Shown here piece by piece: positions 22,540-36,059 of a DNA stretch of 64,000 nt. The notes under the pieces were generated by a model. That model did not search any database. It was not told the DNA's origin and saw nothing but the letters and a program-made list of their open reading frames with translations. The stretch is from the NCBI GenBank assembly GCA_947683625.1, contig CANTUR010000340.1:868001-932000 (forward strand). Direction: 5' to 3'. The stretch comes from Mallotus nudiflorus. Lineage: Eukaryota > Streptophyta > Magnoliopsida > Malpighiales > Euphorbiaceae. The position numbers were made by a program, and so were the translations under genes. Numbering within the stretch: the stretch's first letter is position 1; the number at the start of each line of letters is the position of its first letter.

Positions 22540-24590
22540 TACCCTCCTTCCTCAAGAAAATTCATCCTCAAATCTTACCATCTTCTAAAGTTTATATTCA
22601 TAAGTCCTCTGGGATCAAACACAAACTCCTTGATTGAAAACTTCCAATTTGGAGTAATATCCCCTATAAAAAGCTTCAAAAGAACTTAAACTTAATTGTA
22701 AATTTGAAACACAAGACTATTATTCATGAACTTGTAAGGAGTGAACTCTTATTGCTTCCTTCTAAGCTTTACTCATAGGATGAAATCTTCAAAAGCATTC
22801 ATGACCTTATAGGCATAAGGCATTTCAACAACATTATTTTGGATCCTTAAATGGCATAAAGGTCTGCAAAATAACTTTTAAAACTCTTGAAAAAGAAAGA
22901 TTAAATTTGTTAGTATAATCATGATGAATCAGTAACTCCTCATCTTTTATAATGCTCTTAATCCCTAACTTCTTCTTTTCACTTATGCCTTACTTACTTT
23001 CTCCCACTAAGTGTTTCCTATTTTCCTCACTTAGCTTATACTTCTCATTCTTAACGCTAAGTTCTTTTAACTCATTGCTAACACTCATCTTACTCTTTTC
23101 TTTTCTTTTCTTTACTTGAGTTTCCCTCCCCAAAGTTTTCCCAATTAAAGATTAAAACTCTTCAATTTGTAGTTTAATGCAAAAGTCTTTAAAAATTATC
23201 TTTGGAGGTAGAGTTTCAAGTTGGCACTCTTACCTTTCACTCTTCTTCTCAATTTATTGCTCAACCACTTTAATGCCTTTAACACTCCTTAAACCTTTTT
23301 TATGCCCCTAAAAGTGATTTTGCAACCCTATAATAATGTCTTGGCACAAATCTCTTCTGCATGGCACTCTTCATCTCTTGCTATGTAGAGATAGGTTCTT
23401 CTTCGCAATATCTTCTTGAAACCACTAATTGATTCCACCAAGCTAATGCACAACTAATGAAACTAATAGTTGCATGCTTGACTTTTGTCTCCTTGGAGTA
23501 ATTATTACAGTTAAACATAAAGTCTACTTTCTTCACCCATGCTAAATATGCTTCGGGATCACTTTTTCTATAAAAAGTAGGTATCTTCATCTTTACGCTC
23601 CCAAGCTTATTATCTTGCTTTCTACCAGGCATTTGAATGTTTTCATCAATAGACTTATCATCTTCATCAATCCATCTCCCTCCTCAAATTTGTATTGGTG
23701 TGGTTTAATTTGTAATGGCAGAACTATTTTGATTTTGTTCCATCCTCCCTATTAGCTCTTAGACCTTTTGATAACTAGTCAATAATTAAGCCATATGTTC
23801 TTGCATTCTCCTAATAAAGGGCTTCCATTCAAGATCTTTGTCTAATCCACTTGATCCTGTCATTATAAATAAAGAAATAAAAAAAACCTCACGAGTAACA
23901 CTCCTTCATGTGTTTACACTCAAAGAGTGTCACTTAATACTCGTGTTTCACTCATTTAGGCTTTTACCTTCAAATGAGCTCACCACTTGCCTTTTACCTC
24001 TCTCTAATTCATCTCCTATAGTTTTTATAGAACTCAAGTTGCTAATTATCAAATTAATCTCAATACAACTCAAATAAAGTTTTATCAAACTTAAATTGAA
24101 TAAAGGAACCAAGAAACACGCAACAAACGAAGACAATAATCGAATAAAATGAGAATAAGAAAAATAAGAATAATTATTTAAACTACCCAAAAATACAACT
24201 TAAGAATAATTAGAATTGATATAGGCAAAGCACTTGAATTTGGATACCCTACACAAATTTGAAGAGAATTCAACTTGATTTGAGTTTTTTTTTTATTTGC
24301 ATTCATGATTCTTTTTAATTTAATTTTTTTATATAATTTGCAATTCTTTTTTTTTTCTTTTTTTATAATTTATGCAACAAAAATGCAAAATTATTAAATA
24401 TGAATAAGAATGATGATAGGAATAACTAATAGAATAAAAGGAATCACAAAGAGAATAGAGTTGATAACAAAATCAACACATAAGGAACAAATGAAATAAG
24501 ACTAGAAGAATTCTTTTTTTTTTGAAAATGAAATGAATAATAAAAATAAAGATACGTACTTGATTATTAAGCCAAAGCCCTAATACCAAA
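22540..24590 (-). pseudogene. Element B internal region with gag fragment
   Basis: The frame 23632-23381 (minus) reads SVKMKIPTFYRKSDPEAYLA, WVKKVDFMFNCNNYS and CALAWWNQLVV, a chromovirus-style gag N-terminus. It continues with stops through MKSAMQKRFVPRHYY. Next to the 3' LTR the minus strand gives DLRMNFLEEGGY, like the conserved polyprotein end of chromoviruses. Between them (about 22700-23300) only fragmented gag-like text is seen. The primer-binding site is on the minus strand at 24573-24590, reading TTTGGTATTAGGGCTTTGG, close to the initiator-Met tRNA type TGGTATCAGAGC. Confidence 0.82.
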
Positions 24591-25483
24591 TGATACAAAT
24601 GTCATTAACTTGTACTAAACTTATATTCAATGTTAATGTTTTACCAACGATCGTTCAATGAATTAAGTAGGAAAACTCTAACTCCTAACAAGACCTTTAA
24701 ATAACTCATACTTAAGAACCTTATACACAAAGAATTAAAGGTCATTCAATAAAAAATAATATTGAACTAAGCCAATTTTAATTTTAAATCAATGTAGGTT
24801 TGAAAGTACCAAGCCTCCACTTGATAACTCTAAGAGTTCTTTTAAGAACCAAAGAAAGTACTTTAACCTCTTAAAAAAATTGATATTAATCAAAGAAAAT
24901 TCAATAACTCATTTATTTATAGCCCTAAGCTGGTGATTTATAATGCCAAACTAATTAGGAATAAAGTTGGAAACAAATAAACTTCCAAAATATTACAAAT
25001 GAAAACCTAAAAGAATAAGGAATTAACTCTGACGTTACACACATTTGTGCCATAAGAAATTCTTCTAAAAACTTTCTCTCAGACACGACTGCATCAAAAA
25101 GTGATTTTACTGTGTTGGGATCATATGGATAAAGTTGGATAAAACATGAATCAAGCAAGGCTATGTTAGAATTTTGACATGGCTATGTCAGAATTTTGAC
25201 ATGGCCATGTCATAATGAAGACAATCGAATCAACTAAAATAGTCTTCATAAAAGTTGTAGCTCTCTATCTCAACTTCTATATAATTTTGAATCACCTTAA
25301 TCTAAATTTGTAGCAAAATTTATAATCAAAATATTAAAGCATGCTACTAAGGTATGGATTGATAAGAATTGAGCTTAAGATCTCATTAAGAGCATATCAT
25401 GAAACCTTGTAATGCATCTTTAACTTTATAAACTTTAGCTCTTATAATTAATGTCTTATTGGTTACTAGTTTAGTTCACATTA
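24591..25483 (-). repeat. Element B 5' LTR
   Basis: Starts TGATACAAATGTCATT and ends TTCACATTA (terminal CA mutated). It is longer than its partner mainly because of sequence near 24640-24760. Confidence 0.85.
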
Positions 25484-25488
25484 TATGC

Positions 25489-26560
25489 CATGGGATCAAA
25501 AGCATAAGTAAACCTTTTAAGTACTATAGAGTTAAATCCCAAGGAATTGAAGGTTAAAACTCTAAGGAGTGGTAAGGAAGTGAAGACACAAGCTAAAATT
25601 TCCAAGGAAGATGAGAAGAAGGATGAGAAGCAATATGTCATGGTGGAGGATGAGGCAAAGGAGGAGAACAAAATAAAGAAAAAAGAAGTTTTGACATCTA
25701 CACCTTCCTCTTTTATGCCAAAGCTACCATTCCCTTAAAGATTAAATAAGTGGAAAGATGAATAGCAATTCTCAAAATTTTTGGAGATTTTCAAGAAGCT
25801 ACAAATCAATGTTCCTTTTTTAAAGGCACTTGTGTAAATGCCCAAGTATGCCTAATTTTTAAAGTACCTTATCATAAAAAAGCGGCATTGGGATTATCAT
25901 AATATAATACATTTAACAGAGACAAGTAGCTCAATCATTTCATGTAAGATTCCAACCAAATTAAAGGAACTAGGGAGTTTTACTATTCCTTGTATTGTTG
26001 GCACTAGTGAATTTCCTAGGTGTTCATGTGATTTAAGGGTAAGCATTAACTTACTGCCTCTTTCTGTTTTCAGGAAACTAGGATTAGGAGACATGAATGC
26101 CACTAACATTTCATTATAACTAGTGAATCATTCCATCAAGAAGCCTTATAGTGTGATTGAAGATGTTTTGGTAAAGGTTGACAAAATTTATTTTTCCTGT
26201 TGAGTTTGTCATATTAGATTTTAAGGAAGATAAATCTTATCCACTAATTTTAGGAAGACCTTTCTTGAACATAGGTAAGGCTATAATTGATATATGTTAG
26301 GGCAAATTGACATTAAGGGTAGAAGATGACAAAGTTGATTTTTTTCATGTCTCAATTAATGAAATACTTATTAGATGATGAATCATGCATGAAAATTGTT
26401 GCTATTGATAAATGTGTTCAAGAAGTTAATTTTGTTTTAAGTGTGAGTGGGGAAGATGAGAAACTAAGTGATGAGTTAGAGATTAAGGGAGAGCATGTGC
26501 AGGAATTCACCAAACCTTTAGTGAGAAGTGATAACCCCACACCCCCTTCCATTGAAAAAC
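25489..26560 (+). pseudogene. Element A gag end and protease, degenerate
   Basis: LKVKTLRSGKEVKTQAKIS (from 25547) is the conserved TLRSGKE end of Athila gag, followed by a Lys/Glu-rich stretch. From 25925 the protease reads IPTKLKELGSFTIPCIVG, then CDLRVSIN, where Athila proteases have DLGASIN. The active-site Gly has become Arg. LLPLSVFRKLGLGDM and YSVIEDVLVKVD follow. The 125-residue frame at 26326-26703 covers the protease/RT linker. Confidence 0.85.
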
Positions 26561-27580
26561 TACCAAAATTAGAGCTTAAGCAACTACCCAACTACTTGAT
26601 ATATGCATTCTTAGGAGAGGCTATTACACTACCTATTATTATCTCTAATAAATTAACTATTGAGCAAGAGAAGAAAAAGAAAAGGGTAGAGTTCAAACTT
26701 TAGGTTGGCAAATTTCTAACATAAAGGGAATTAGTCCCTCTATTGCCATGCATAGGATTTACATAAAAAAAAAGCGGCATTGACCTATAACTGAGAGACA
26801 AAGGCAACTTAACCCAAACATGAAAGAAGTAATGAAAAAGAAAATTGCTAAACTTTTGGATGTTGGTATCATCTATCCTATTTTTAATAATGAGGATTGT
26901 AGATATAACCAAAAGAGTGAGATGTCAATGATGGAGAATGAAAAGGGTGAGTTAATCTCCAAAAGGGTAGTTTATGGGTGGTGAGTGTGTATAGACTACA
27001 GGAAATTGAATAATGCCTTTAGGAAAGACCACTTCCTTTTACCCTTTATTAATTAAATGGTAGAAAGAATTATAGGACATTCTTTTTATTATTTTCTTGA
27101 TGGATATTTTAGATATAACCAAATTTTTATTTTTCCTAAGGATCAAGATAAAATAACTTTTACATGTCCTTATGGCACCTTTGCCCACTGACGAATGCCG
27201 TTTGGATTGTGTAATGCTCTTGTATGATGGCAATATTCTTTGCTTTTATAGAGGATATTTTAGAGGTATTCATGGATGACTTTTATATTTTTGGTGATTC
27301 TTTTTATTTATGTCTAGCTATCCTTAACAGGGTACTCAAGCATTGTGAAGAGACTAACCTTGTGCTAAATTGGGAAAAATGCCACTTCATGGTGGATGAA
27401 GAGATAATCTTGGGAATTCAAATCTCTAGTAAAGGAATTTAAGTATATAGTGCTAAGATAGAGACAATAGAGAAGCTACCACCTCCTACAATAATAAAGG
27501 GAGTTCGAGGTTCTTTAGGGCATGCCGATTTCTACTAGCATTTTATTAAAGATTTTTAACTTATTGCTAAACCTCTTACT
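26561..27580 (+). pseudogene. Element A reverse transcriptase, degenerate
   Basis: Successive frames read NPNMKEVMKKKIAKLLDVGI, CIDYRKLNNAFRKDHF, FYYFLDGYFRYNQI, FTCPYGTFAH, RMPFGLCNA and, in the frame at 27224-27442, EVFMDDFYIFGDSF (the xDD active site as MDDF, usual for Athila) and NLVLNWEKCHFMV. Stops and small frame changes are frequent. Confidence 0.9.
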
Positions 27581-28180
27581 ACCTTACTGAATAAAGATGT
27601 GTCTTTTGTGTTTGAAAATGATTGTTTAAGTGCTTTTCACTGGTTGAAAGAGGCCCTAGTTTCAGCCCTTATCATTACACCTATAGATTGGTCTTTACCA
27701 TGTGAGATTATGTGTGATGTGAGCAATCATATTGTTGGAGCAGTGTTAGGTCAATAAAAAGACAAGAATTTGTATGTCATCTACTATGCTACTTAAACTT
27801 TAGTAGATGCACAGCTAAACTACACAACCATTAAAAAGAAGATGTTAATGATATTTTTTACTGCAGATAAGTTTCATGCTTATTTCCTTAACTCTAAGGT
27901 GATCATATTCATAGATAATTCAGCTCTTCGTACCTTTTAGCCAAGAAAGATACTAAGCCTAAACTCATTTAATGGATATTGCTACTTTAAGAATTTGACT
28001 TGGAAATGTAAGACAAAAAAGGATTAGAGAATGTAATTACAGATCATTTATCAAGATTGGAGAAAGAGGAAGATCCTTGCAATTAGCCCTTAATAGATGA
28101 TAGCTTTCTTTATAAGATTGTTTTTAGCTTTAAAAGACATTTTTACTCCTTAGTATGCTAACTTTGTAAATTATTTGGCA
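27581..28180 (+). pseudogene. Element A RNase H, degenerate
   Basis: In the RNase H position between RT and integrase. Recognisable wording in shifting frames includes CEIMCDVSNHIVGAVLGQ, IYYAT and TTIKKKMLMIFFTADKF. Several in-frame stops are present. No separate ORF survives. Confidence 0.75.
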
Positions 28181-28917
28181 GGTGGAGTGCTATTTAAGGA
28201 CCTCTCTTATCAAGATAAGAAAAGATTTTTACACCAAGTCAGACAATATTTATAGAAGGAGCCATTCATTTATAAAACATAAGGAGATGGGCTTATTAAA
28301 AGATGCATTCCTAATTCAAAAGTGTATCATGTCCTCTCACTATGTCATAATTCAATTTATAAAGGTCATTATAGTGCAACCAAAATACCCTCAAAGGTGT
28401 TAGAGTGTGGGTTCTTTTGGCCTACATATTTAAGTACTCAAGAGAGTATGTGCTTCATTGTAATAAATGCCAATGCACAGGAAATATTTCTAAGAGACAT
28501 AAAATGCCTCTTTCTTTAATTCAAGAGGTAGAGTTGTTTAATTTGTGGGGTATTGATTTTATGGGGCCTTTTCCTTCTTTTTATGGGAATACGTATATCT
28601 TGGTATATCTTTGCATTAGCTTCGCCTATAAATGATGCCAAGGTGGTACTAAAATTCATTAAGAAATTGTTCACTAGATTTGGAGTTCTTAAGGCAATAA
28701 TTAGTGATAGAGGCTCCCATTTTTGTAACAGACAATTTAAGTCTTTGCTTAAGAAGTATGGATTCCATGATCCTATGGAAACTCCATATCATCCTCAAAC
28801 AAGTGGACAAGTTAAGGTGACAAACTGGGAAATCAACAAAATTTTACAGAAAAGAGTTGGAGCTTTGAGAAAGGATTGGGCTATGAAATAAGATGACGCA
28901 CTATGGGCATATCACAC
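28181..28917 (+). pseudogene. Element A integrase, first part, degenerate
   Basis: The zinc-binding end (HCNKCQCTGNISKRHKMP) is followed by the core. LWGIDFMGPFPSFYGN carries the first catalytic Asp. IISDRGSHFCNRQFKS carries the second. The Glu expected in GQVEV reads GQVKV (about 28812), so the triad is broken. The frame runs ALRKDWAMK, stop, DDALWAYHT and is cut at CACAC (28913-28917) by solo LTR copy 2. It resumes at 57005. Confidence 0.9.
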
Positions 28918-29456
28918 TTTTGGGTTTTATGATCCAAAAACTAATGGAAAAATAAAACTTTTAACCATAAAACCCATAACCCGGATCCATGTAATTCGAC
29001 TTAGATTAATTTAGAGGGTTTCCAAACACTCACTAAGATGCTTTATTGGAAATATAATTAGAAGAAAGAGAGGGGTTTCACTCTGATGACACCCTACCTC
29101 GAGCTTGTTGTGTCTTCTTATCAGATTAAGACATCACTAAAAGATCATGTCCTCTACAGTATCCACACAAACAAGATGATCCAAAGCAAAGTAGGCCTAA
29201 TATAACCTTTGTTGTCTCACAACACATTTTCTCTATTTTCTTTTCACAAGTGTAGGAAGAAGAAGGAGATAAGATGGCTTACCCTTCATTAATATAAAAC
29301 CTAGAGAATAAGATGCATTTATAGCCATCCTTTCTAGGGTTTCATACATCTCCACCTACCAAAACAGTTTTGGTAAGTTTAAACTTCTCTTTCTATTTTG
29401 ATTCTAATTCTAAATTAGAATCCTTTCCTATTTATTTTAAATAACTCATACCTTAA

Positions 29457-31177
29457 TGTCATACCTCAAATTTGAATTTCCCTAAAAAAGGTCCGATGAA
29501 GAAACAAATCACTAAGATGACTAAAGTCTGCTCATTTGTAACACCTCTGAAGTGTGCAACTTTAAAACACCCAATCGATCTTACCAGTGTACAAAATTGA
29601 TCATCAGGTCATTAAGTTATGCTCCAACCTTGTAAAATATGAATTTTCTGAACAATGAGAGTTTTATTTTGAGAAAACTCCTCTTAGAATACTCAACTCT
29701 TCGGGTAGGTCCATATTTCACGAGTATCATCTCATATTACTCAGAAGTGAATGTAAACAACCCTAGGTGTCATGTGCTAAAATCAAAGCCAAATTTGGCA
29801 AAATGGACTTCAGAATTGCATCCAAAAAGCCCAAAAACCCTAGGAACCAACCTCGAAATAGTGCACGCAGAACCTAAGAAGAGCGTGTAGAGCGTCAAAG
29901 TGCACATGAAAAATGCGCACAGGTGCACGTGACCATGCGCACATTGTGTGTGGCCACACACACTTGGCTTGGCCATGCGCAAAAATACCTTCACTCATGC
30001 ATGACCATACCTACCCCACCCCATTCTACACATTTGTTCCTATAAATAGACCCTTATACACCCCATTAAGGGGGGAAGCAAGTGAAGACACACACACACT
30101 CAAGATTTAGTCCAATCGAAGGTTTGGAAAACCCTTTCCCATACAGTTTTTGCTTTCCCATATCCTTTCCTTTAGGTTGTTAGATCCCTTTTTCCACCAA
30201 ATCTAGCCTCATCTTTGTCAAAGCATGCTTGAAAGTCATACAATCTAGCATTATTCTATGTCATTTTGAACCTCTCAATGAGAAAAGCTTGATATTCTCT
30301 CGAAGTTAGAGCTTTAAAGTTCACATAAGCTGAGTCTAGTCTGATGACCACATAATCATTTTAGCACATTTATTTCACTGCACTACATTTTATTTTACTG
30401 TCATTAACATTTGGGAATATTGTTGTGCTTGTATGATGAGACTGGCAATCTTACATTCTACATGAATAATATATGTGTTATTATGCTCATTTTACATTAT
30501 CACTGTGCATCTTGTATTTTTGAAATCACGAAATCACATCATAAATATCAATAATGTGAAAAGCTCATGCCCTGGAATAGAGTTATCATGCTCTCGGTCC
30601 AATGATGACCTCATGCATCCTTTATATTATCATCATTCATCATCGTAATATAAATAATCACTACAAGCATGATAATCCTATCATTCATCAAATAAGTTGT
30701 GTAAATGATCATGTTATACTTGCAAAGCAGTCATATTATATTTACATTTTAGTAATCTTTTTCTCTTTATATGTATTTTATTAGGAAAGCAATGTAATAA
30801 AATTCTTAGCTTTATTATCCTATACTATCTGATGTACTATGTGAATGCTATATAAATTATTATTATCGAAACTAGGGTGTTGCAGTAGCTATATATCGAA
30901 TATTGTATAATGAGAAATAGTTAAAAAGTATATGCAATCTCCCGAACCCAAAAATTTCTACTAGGGACTATACTCACTAGGTGACTCGATGTTGTCCCTT
31001 TCTTTTCCTGATTTTCTAAATATCAAGTGGCGACTCTACAAAATCAAAAGCATCTCATCCCTCCGAGACTAATCACTTGTCCTTATTCAATAAAGTGGCC
31101 ATGTTGCTCGAAAATGAAAACACTAACAAAGATAAAAACACAAAAGAAGAATGCCCAAACAATCTAGATGGCTCACA
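29457..31177 (+). repeat. Element C 5' LTR
   Basis: Direct repeat of 54183-55983. It contains a TATA box TATAAATAG at 30041-30049, preceded at 29920-29990 by a cluster of CACGTG and GCGCAC words. Frames inside the LTR (83, 74 and 65 residues) have counterparts in the other LTR only because the LTRs are copies. They are not taken as genes. Confidence 0.92.
30041..30049 (+). promoter_or_regulatory. Element C LTR TATA box
   Basis: TATAAATAG, preserved at 54845-54853 in the 3' LTR. A G-box core (GCACGTGACC, about 29924) lies about 115 bp upstream and is conserved as CACACGTGGCC in the other LTR. Confidence 0.75.
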
Positions 31178-32430
31178 TTGGCAACTCCATTATGGACTTC
31201 TAAGTAAGAGGGATCAACTAAAAAATGACTATTTCTCATTATGCAATACTTAATCGTATAGAGCCCCTCACCACTGCATTTGCACTACACATCACACATG
31301 CACTACTTGTCCCTAAAAGCCTCAATAATACTAAATGACATTGCCACTATGGTTCCACTCAAGTCACGAGGTGATGAAGATACGGTATTATCACCCTTAG
31401 TCTTTACTCGTGCATTCGCTGGACTCATCTAACCAGAGTCTATAATCCAAGTCCTTAAGGGGGGTAACTGAGTTATCAAAAAAATGCTAGACTCACTGAC
31501 TGGAGTCTGTAACCCTAGTCATATAGGGGCATTCTTGCTAAAGGAACCATTAGCGTTTCACCCTAACTCAACTCATGTAGATAAACCAATAGCAACATCC
31601 ACTAGGATTCTACCAAGCTATGCATGCTATCCTTGTCCAAACACTATCCATTTGACCTGATACTCATTAATGACATGATCCTCCCAGTGTTTATCATTGA
31701 ATGATGTTGTAATGTCAGTTTTCATAAAAAATTTACACTTAGGACCACGTGATTCTCATCTACTTCGTGTGAGCCTAAAGCATAAGGAAAGATAAGAATC
31801 ATGTACCTCAGCTTGAATAGTTTATACAAATTAACAAATAATGACATCCCTTGATGACGGAACCTACGAGATGTCATCCATTTACCCTTATTAGATCAAA
31901 TGAATAGGTTAGGAACCCAACTAGATTATAGACCTTTATGTTGGCAAAATTAACTATAAACTATGAAACAATACTTTCATGACTCATGGTAAGCATATCG
32001 ACTATCGATGTGGGGGCAAGAACTCGGACTACTTTTGATTGACCTTGGTCTTATACAAACAGGCATTTACAGGCTTTGGACATCATTTGAAGCTCAAAAA
32101 TTGACCCTCACATTAACATCATATAATTACCTCAAGCACATTTAAGCCTTTGGTTCTAACCAATATAATTGAAACAACCTAATTTTGAGAGTGGAACTAT
32201 AGTCCCCTGATGATTATAGGTTCAAAACCCACCTAGGAAAGAGACTAAATGACCTCATAGAGAAATAAGGTTGGAAGCAGGAGTTTGCTTGTAATTGGTA
32301 TGTTCACTATGCAGGAAAACTAACCAGCTTTAACCATGTATACATCATATACATATAGATAACACATACTAACCATTGTTTCTTGTAGGAATAGGATTTA
32401 TTGTATCCACTCTATGCATACATGCTCACC
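31178..32430 (+). other. Element C leader with primer-binding site
   Basis: TTGGCAACTCCATTATGGA at 31178-31196 follows the 5' LTR directly. It matches the TTGGCGACTCCRCTGGGGA site of Ogre-type elements apart from a few changes. The remaining 1.2 kb carries no frame that I recognise; an Ogre-style ORF1 is not evident. Confidence 0.8.
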
Positions 32431-34422
32431 CTTTTCTTTTATAAGCACATGTCATGCATCATTCATTTAGCTAACCTTAATAAATGTACAGGAATACTAC
32501 ATTCAAACATAAGTGACCAAGAAGATACCTCTTATCAGTAATTCAAAGACAAGCTAAAAAAGGGGATCCAAAAGTTGCTTGTTAATGGCACCATAGCTGA
32601 AATCCTCCAAGCCCAAATTAAAGCCAAAAGTACCTGAGACAATAATAGTACACCATTAAATGAAGCATCTACATCTATTCACCTAAGGGTAGATAAAGCA
32701 AAGGGAATTCCCCGCACTCTAGTTCAAGCTAATGATGACAATGACTACTACTAATATCTCAGGAATGCACCAAAAGCTGTAAAAATTATTGACATGACCA
32801 AGTTTGAATTGATAAGGGAGATCAAACTATTAGCTAACAGGATGGCTCAGTTAGAATTTTCCTTTAAAGATAAAGGAACTTATGGCTCCAAAAGCTTCAC
32901 TGACCTAACGTTGTTTAAAGATGAGCCACTTCTAAATCATTTTAAGCTACTAAACTTTAATAAGTTTGATGAAACAGGGAATTCGAGTGTCCATCTAAGG
33001 CAATATGCTACCTTTATTGTTGCCACAAAGCTTACAGAATCATAGATTATTTGATTCTTCTTCACATCATTAGAGGAAGGATCGAGGGCATGGTTCTTTG
33101 ACATTAAAGTTGAAATAAAAAATGATTGGCTACTACTAACTCAGAAGTTTATCAAGTAGTATGAATACAACACTCAATTAGATGTCACTCGAAGGGACCT
33201 TAAGACCACAAGGCAAAAACCCGGTGAAGCTTTCTCTAATTATGCCACCTGATGGCAAGGAAAGGCAGTCAAGATGAGAAACCATCCTCCTAAGAATGAA
33301 CAAATAGAGCTGATAATCAAAGGGGCACTACCACACTTCAGAAAATAGATAATCTTTGCTCATTATCCTAACTTCAGAGCTCTCCATTAGGCTGGGATCA
33401 AAATTGAGGATGAGGAACCTCAACAAGCTAGAAACATTTTTTACCGCAATACACAACCAAATAGCCAAAACACCTTCACCTGAACTGCAGAAATAAATAT
33501 GATATAGCCTAACACCTATAACTCAACATCTATCAATACCATCAGACCACTAGGAAAATTCTCAAACTTTAACCTCCCACTATCCAATGTATTCTAGAGA
33601 CTCTAACAAAAGAACCTTATACAACCACAAGAGCCTAGGCCACTTCTAAACCCACTACCACCTCAAATTAACCAGAACTTGTTCTTCCACTTTCACCAAA
33701 TGCCTGGCCACACCACTAATACATGCAAAACCCTTAAAAATGCAATCCAAATCCTCATTGTCTTTAGAAAAATTGATGACCCATTATCAAAACCAATCCC
33801 CTCCCAAACTATCAAAACATACCTCCACTAACCATCAGCATGATCTCCTCCACTCTACCGAAAGATCTGGTTAAACGGTTAATCCAAGACAAGCCCTAGA
33901 AGATAAATCCTTAAAATCCATTCTTGAGCCTCATGATTCTAATGAAATAAGCAATGCCCTTCTACCATTGAATACATTCTAATGCTCAAAAATTCTTTTC
34001 CCTCTTGATGATGTGAAAAGGGGCCAGGGATACAACTCTCCCTATGAATGGTAAAGTGATTGATTGCTCTTACCCATAAGAAGCAGATGCAGATAAAAAT
34101 TTTAGCAATAACCATGAAGTATAGGATCTAATAGGCTAGCCATCTAGGAAGTTTGATTACAAAGTCAAGTACACGGCACCTCCTACTGCTCACACATTCT
34201 TAAAAGACATAACACCCTCAGGATAAGGAGAAGAATTTAACAATAAAGATGGGATGGATAGTATTATTCAACTTTAGAACCTGCAAATCATAGGGATAGA
34301 TATATAGTATGACTCTGATGATACTAAAGTCATTGTCTAGGTCCAAAACAACAATACAAAAGTAGATAAGCAAGCAGCTGAAAAGCCCTTACTAGCAGTT
34401 AATAATGTAACTCGCAGCAGGT
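32431..34422 (+). pseudogene. Element C gag, first part, degenerate
   Basis: The frame at 32794-33045 reads IREIKLLANRMAQLEFS then HFKLLNFNKFDETGNSS. It continues past a stop with SRAWFFDIKVEIKNDWLLL, RRDLKTTRQKPGEAFSNYAT and NHPPKNEQIELIIKGALPHF. About 33690 FHFHQMPGHTTNTCKTLKNA is the Ogre-type zinc-knuckle-like segment with the first Cys replaced. The frame ends at NNVTRSGR, where D is inserted, and resumes at 44933 with YIKELRKRE. Confidence 0.88.
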
Positions 34423-35913
34423 GGGTATTGTAAACAGCGAGGTTTAGTGCGTGTCCATGATTTTTGCATCAGCGACATTGTTTAGGCTCTAGGCCTTAGA
34501 GAACACACTAACCACTATCATAAAGACATGGCATGGAGATGGGGAGTTGCCACCCAAGGTAATAACTGAGACAAATCAAAAAGGTAGTACTCAATTCCCT
34601 AAAAGAAAGCTAGCACCACAACCAGGAGATTCTAGATACAAAATACTAACTTCTCTTAGTCCCATGTTCATTTAGAATAATTTTATAAATGATTATTTCA
34701 TCCTCTAATTACATGTAATTTTATTAAACCCTATTTGACATCCATCTAACCCTAGGCATCTAGTCAATAAAATTACACATAAAAAATGCACTCAAGATCG
34801 TGTTGTCCCTAAGTCTAAACTATAATAATTTTATTAAAAAGTTAGGTAGATTTACATTTTATTTACAAGTGAGAAAGGGACTAAAGGTGGGCCTACATTT
34901 TTAATTAATTAGTGAGCCTAAATCTATTTATTTTAGTTTGTCTAAAGAATGGACTTAAGTTTATTCAATTTTATAGGAAAGTTAAATTAATGGGCCTAAG
35001 TCTAATTTGGTTTTATTTCAAGTGAAATGTGAGCTAGGTCTATTTATTTTAAAAGAAATGAATTTAAGTGGGCTGAGCTAAGTCTAAACAAGTTTTAATT
35101 AGCTAAGTGGGCCTAAAATCTAATTAACCTAATGGGCCTAAATTAATTTTAATTATTTAAAATCATAAATCATTTTTAAGCTTATTTATTAAGTGGGTTA
35201 GACCTAAACGTGGGCTTGGAGCCCAAAACCAAATAAGAAAACCCAAAAACATAAAAAAAAAATAACAGAATCAAATCAAAACACATTCACATATGATTTC
35301 TAAGAAACCTAATTTAATTACATATAAACCCTAAATTAAACTACTGCCACCATTAATTTTTATTTGATTTTTACCCAATCGAACCTAATTACTAATTGAT
35401 TTTCAAATGCAGAAAATTAAATCTTTTACTATTCCCACTACTAAGGCTACTACAAACTACATACAAAATTAAAATTTAACAATTATACAGCCATGAATTA
35501 AAATAACTACACAAAACACCAAAATGAAAAAATAAAAATAAAACCCTAAATTCTGCTGGAAAATAACACAGGTTCTTCCATGGCATTCCATGGACCTTCT
35601 ATTCAGTTTAAACACAGGCAGTATCCTCCTCAATCCACATGTAGACATCAAATACTATTTGTAATTGGAATGTGATGCTCTACTATTTCCCCATCCAAAC
35701 CTGGCATGTCTTTATAAGTCCAAGCAAATACTATTTATAATTACCAAAAAACCCCAAAAAATTTACTTATTTGTAATCAAATCCTAAAAAATATTGCAAT
35801 TTAGTCCCTAAAGTCCAGAAAATAAACAACCAAGTTCAATTTTTTAATGAATTTCATCATAGGGGTTTACATCGCAATTATGGACAATTGCATCCCAAAA
35901 TTGGATGCTTACA
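34423..35913 (-). repeat. Element D 3' LTR, containing a captured RT fragment
   Basis: Plus-strand ends TGGGTATTGTAAACAG and GGATGCTTACA. The polypurine tract follows on the minus strand as ATAAAGGGGGGCAAT (35914-35928). At 35666-35728 the minus strand codes for FAWTYKDMPGLDGEIVEHHI, the start of an Ogre/TAT RT. It is flanked on both sides by AATTAYAAATAGTATTTG. This segment does not belong to an ordinary LTR. The large AT-rich remainder carries no gene; the 60-residue frame at 35469 is chance. Confidence 0.87.
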
Positions 35914-36059
35914 ATTGCCCCCCTTTATCGCTATTTGCTTGATAAATTGCGGCAAAGCAATAGAAGCACATAATTTTGAAAAAAAGAAATTAGGACACTT
36001 GATTATATCCTAAATGATAGATTGATGCTCAAATTGCTAAGCAAGGTATGATGTTTGAC

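Larger units (their letters stand above)
21761..25483 (-). mobile_element. Element B: internally deleted minus-strand Ty3/gypsy element
   Basis: Near-identical ends 21761-22539 and 24591-25483 act as LTRs. The flanks AATGT (21756-21760) and TATGC (25484-25488) fit a decayed AATGC duplication. Removing B restores the reading frame of A through LANAMGSKA. Only about 2.05 kb lies between the LTRs: part of gag near the 5' LTR and the polyprotein end next to the 3' LTR. It lacks protease, RT and integrase, so it needed another element to move. The gag wording resembles chromoviruses. Confidence 0.88.

Noticed and set aside
31178..32430. Possible Ogre ORF1 upstream of gag in C
   Set aside because: No frame or wording that I can tie to Ogre ORF1 was found; left as leader.
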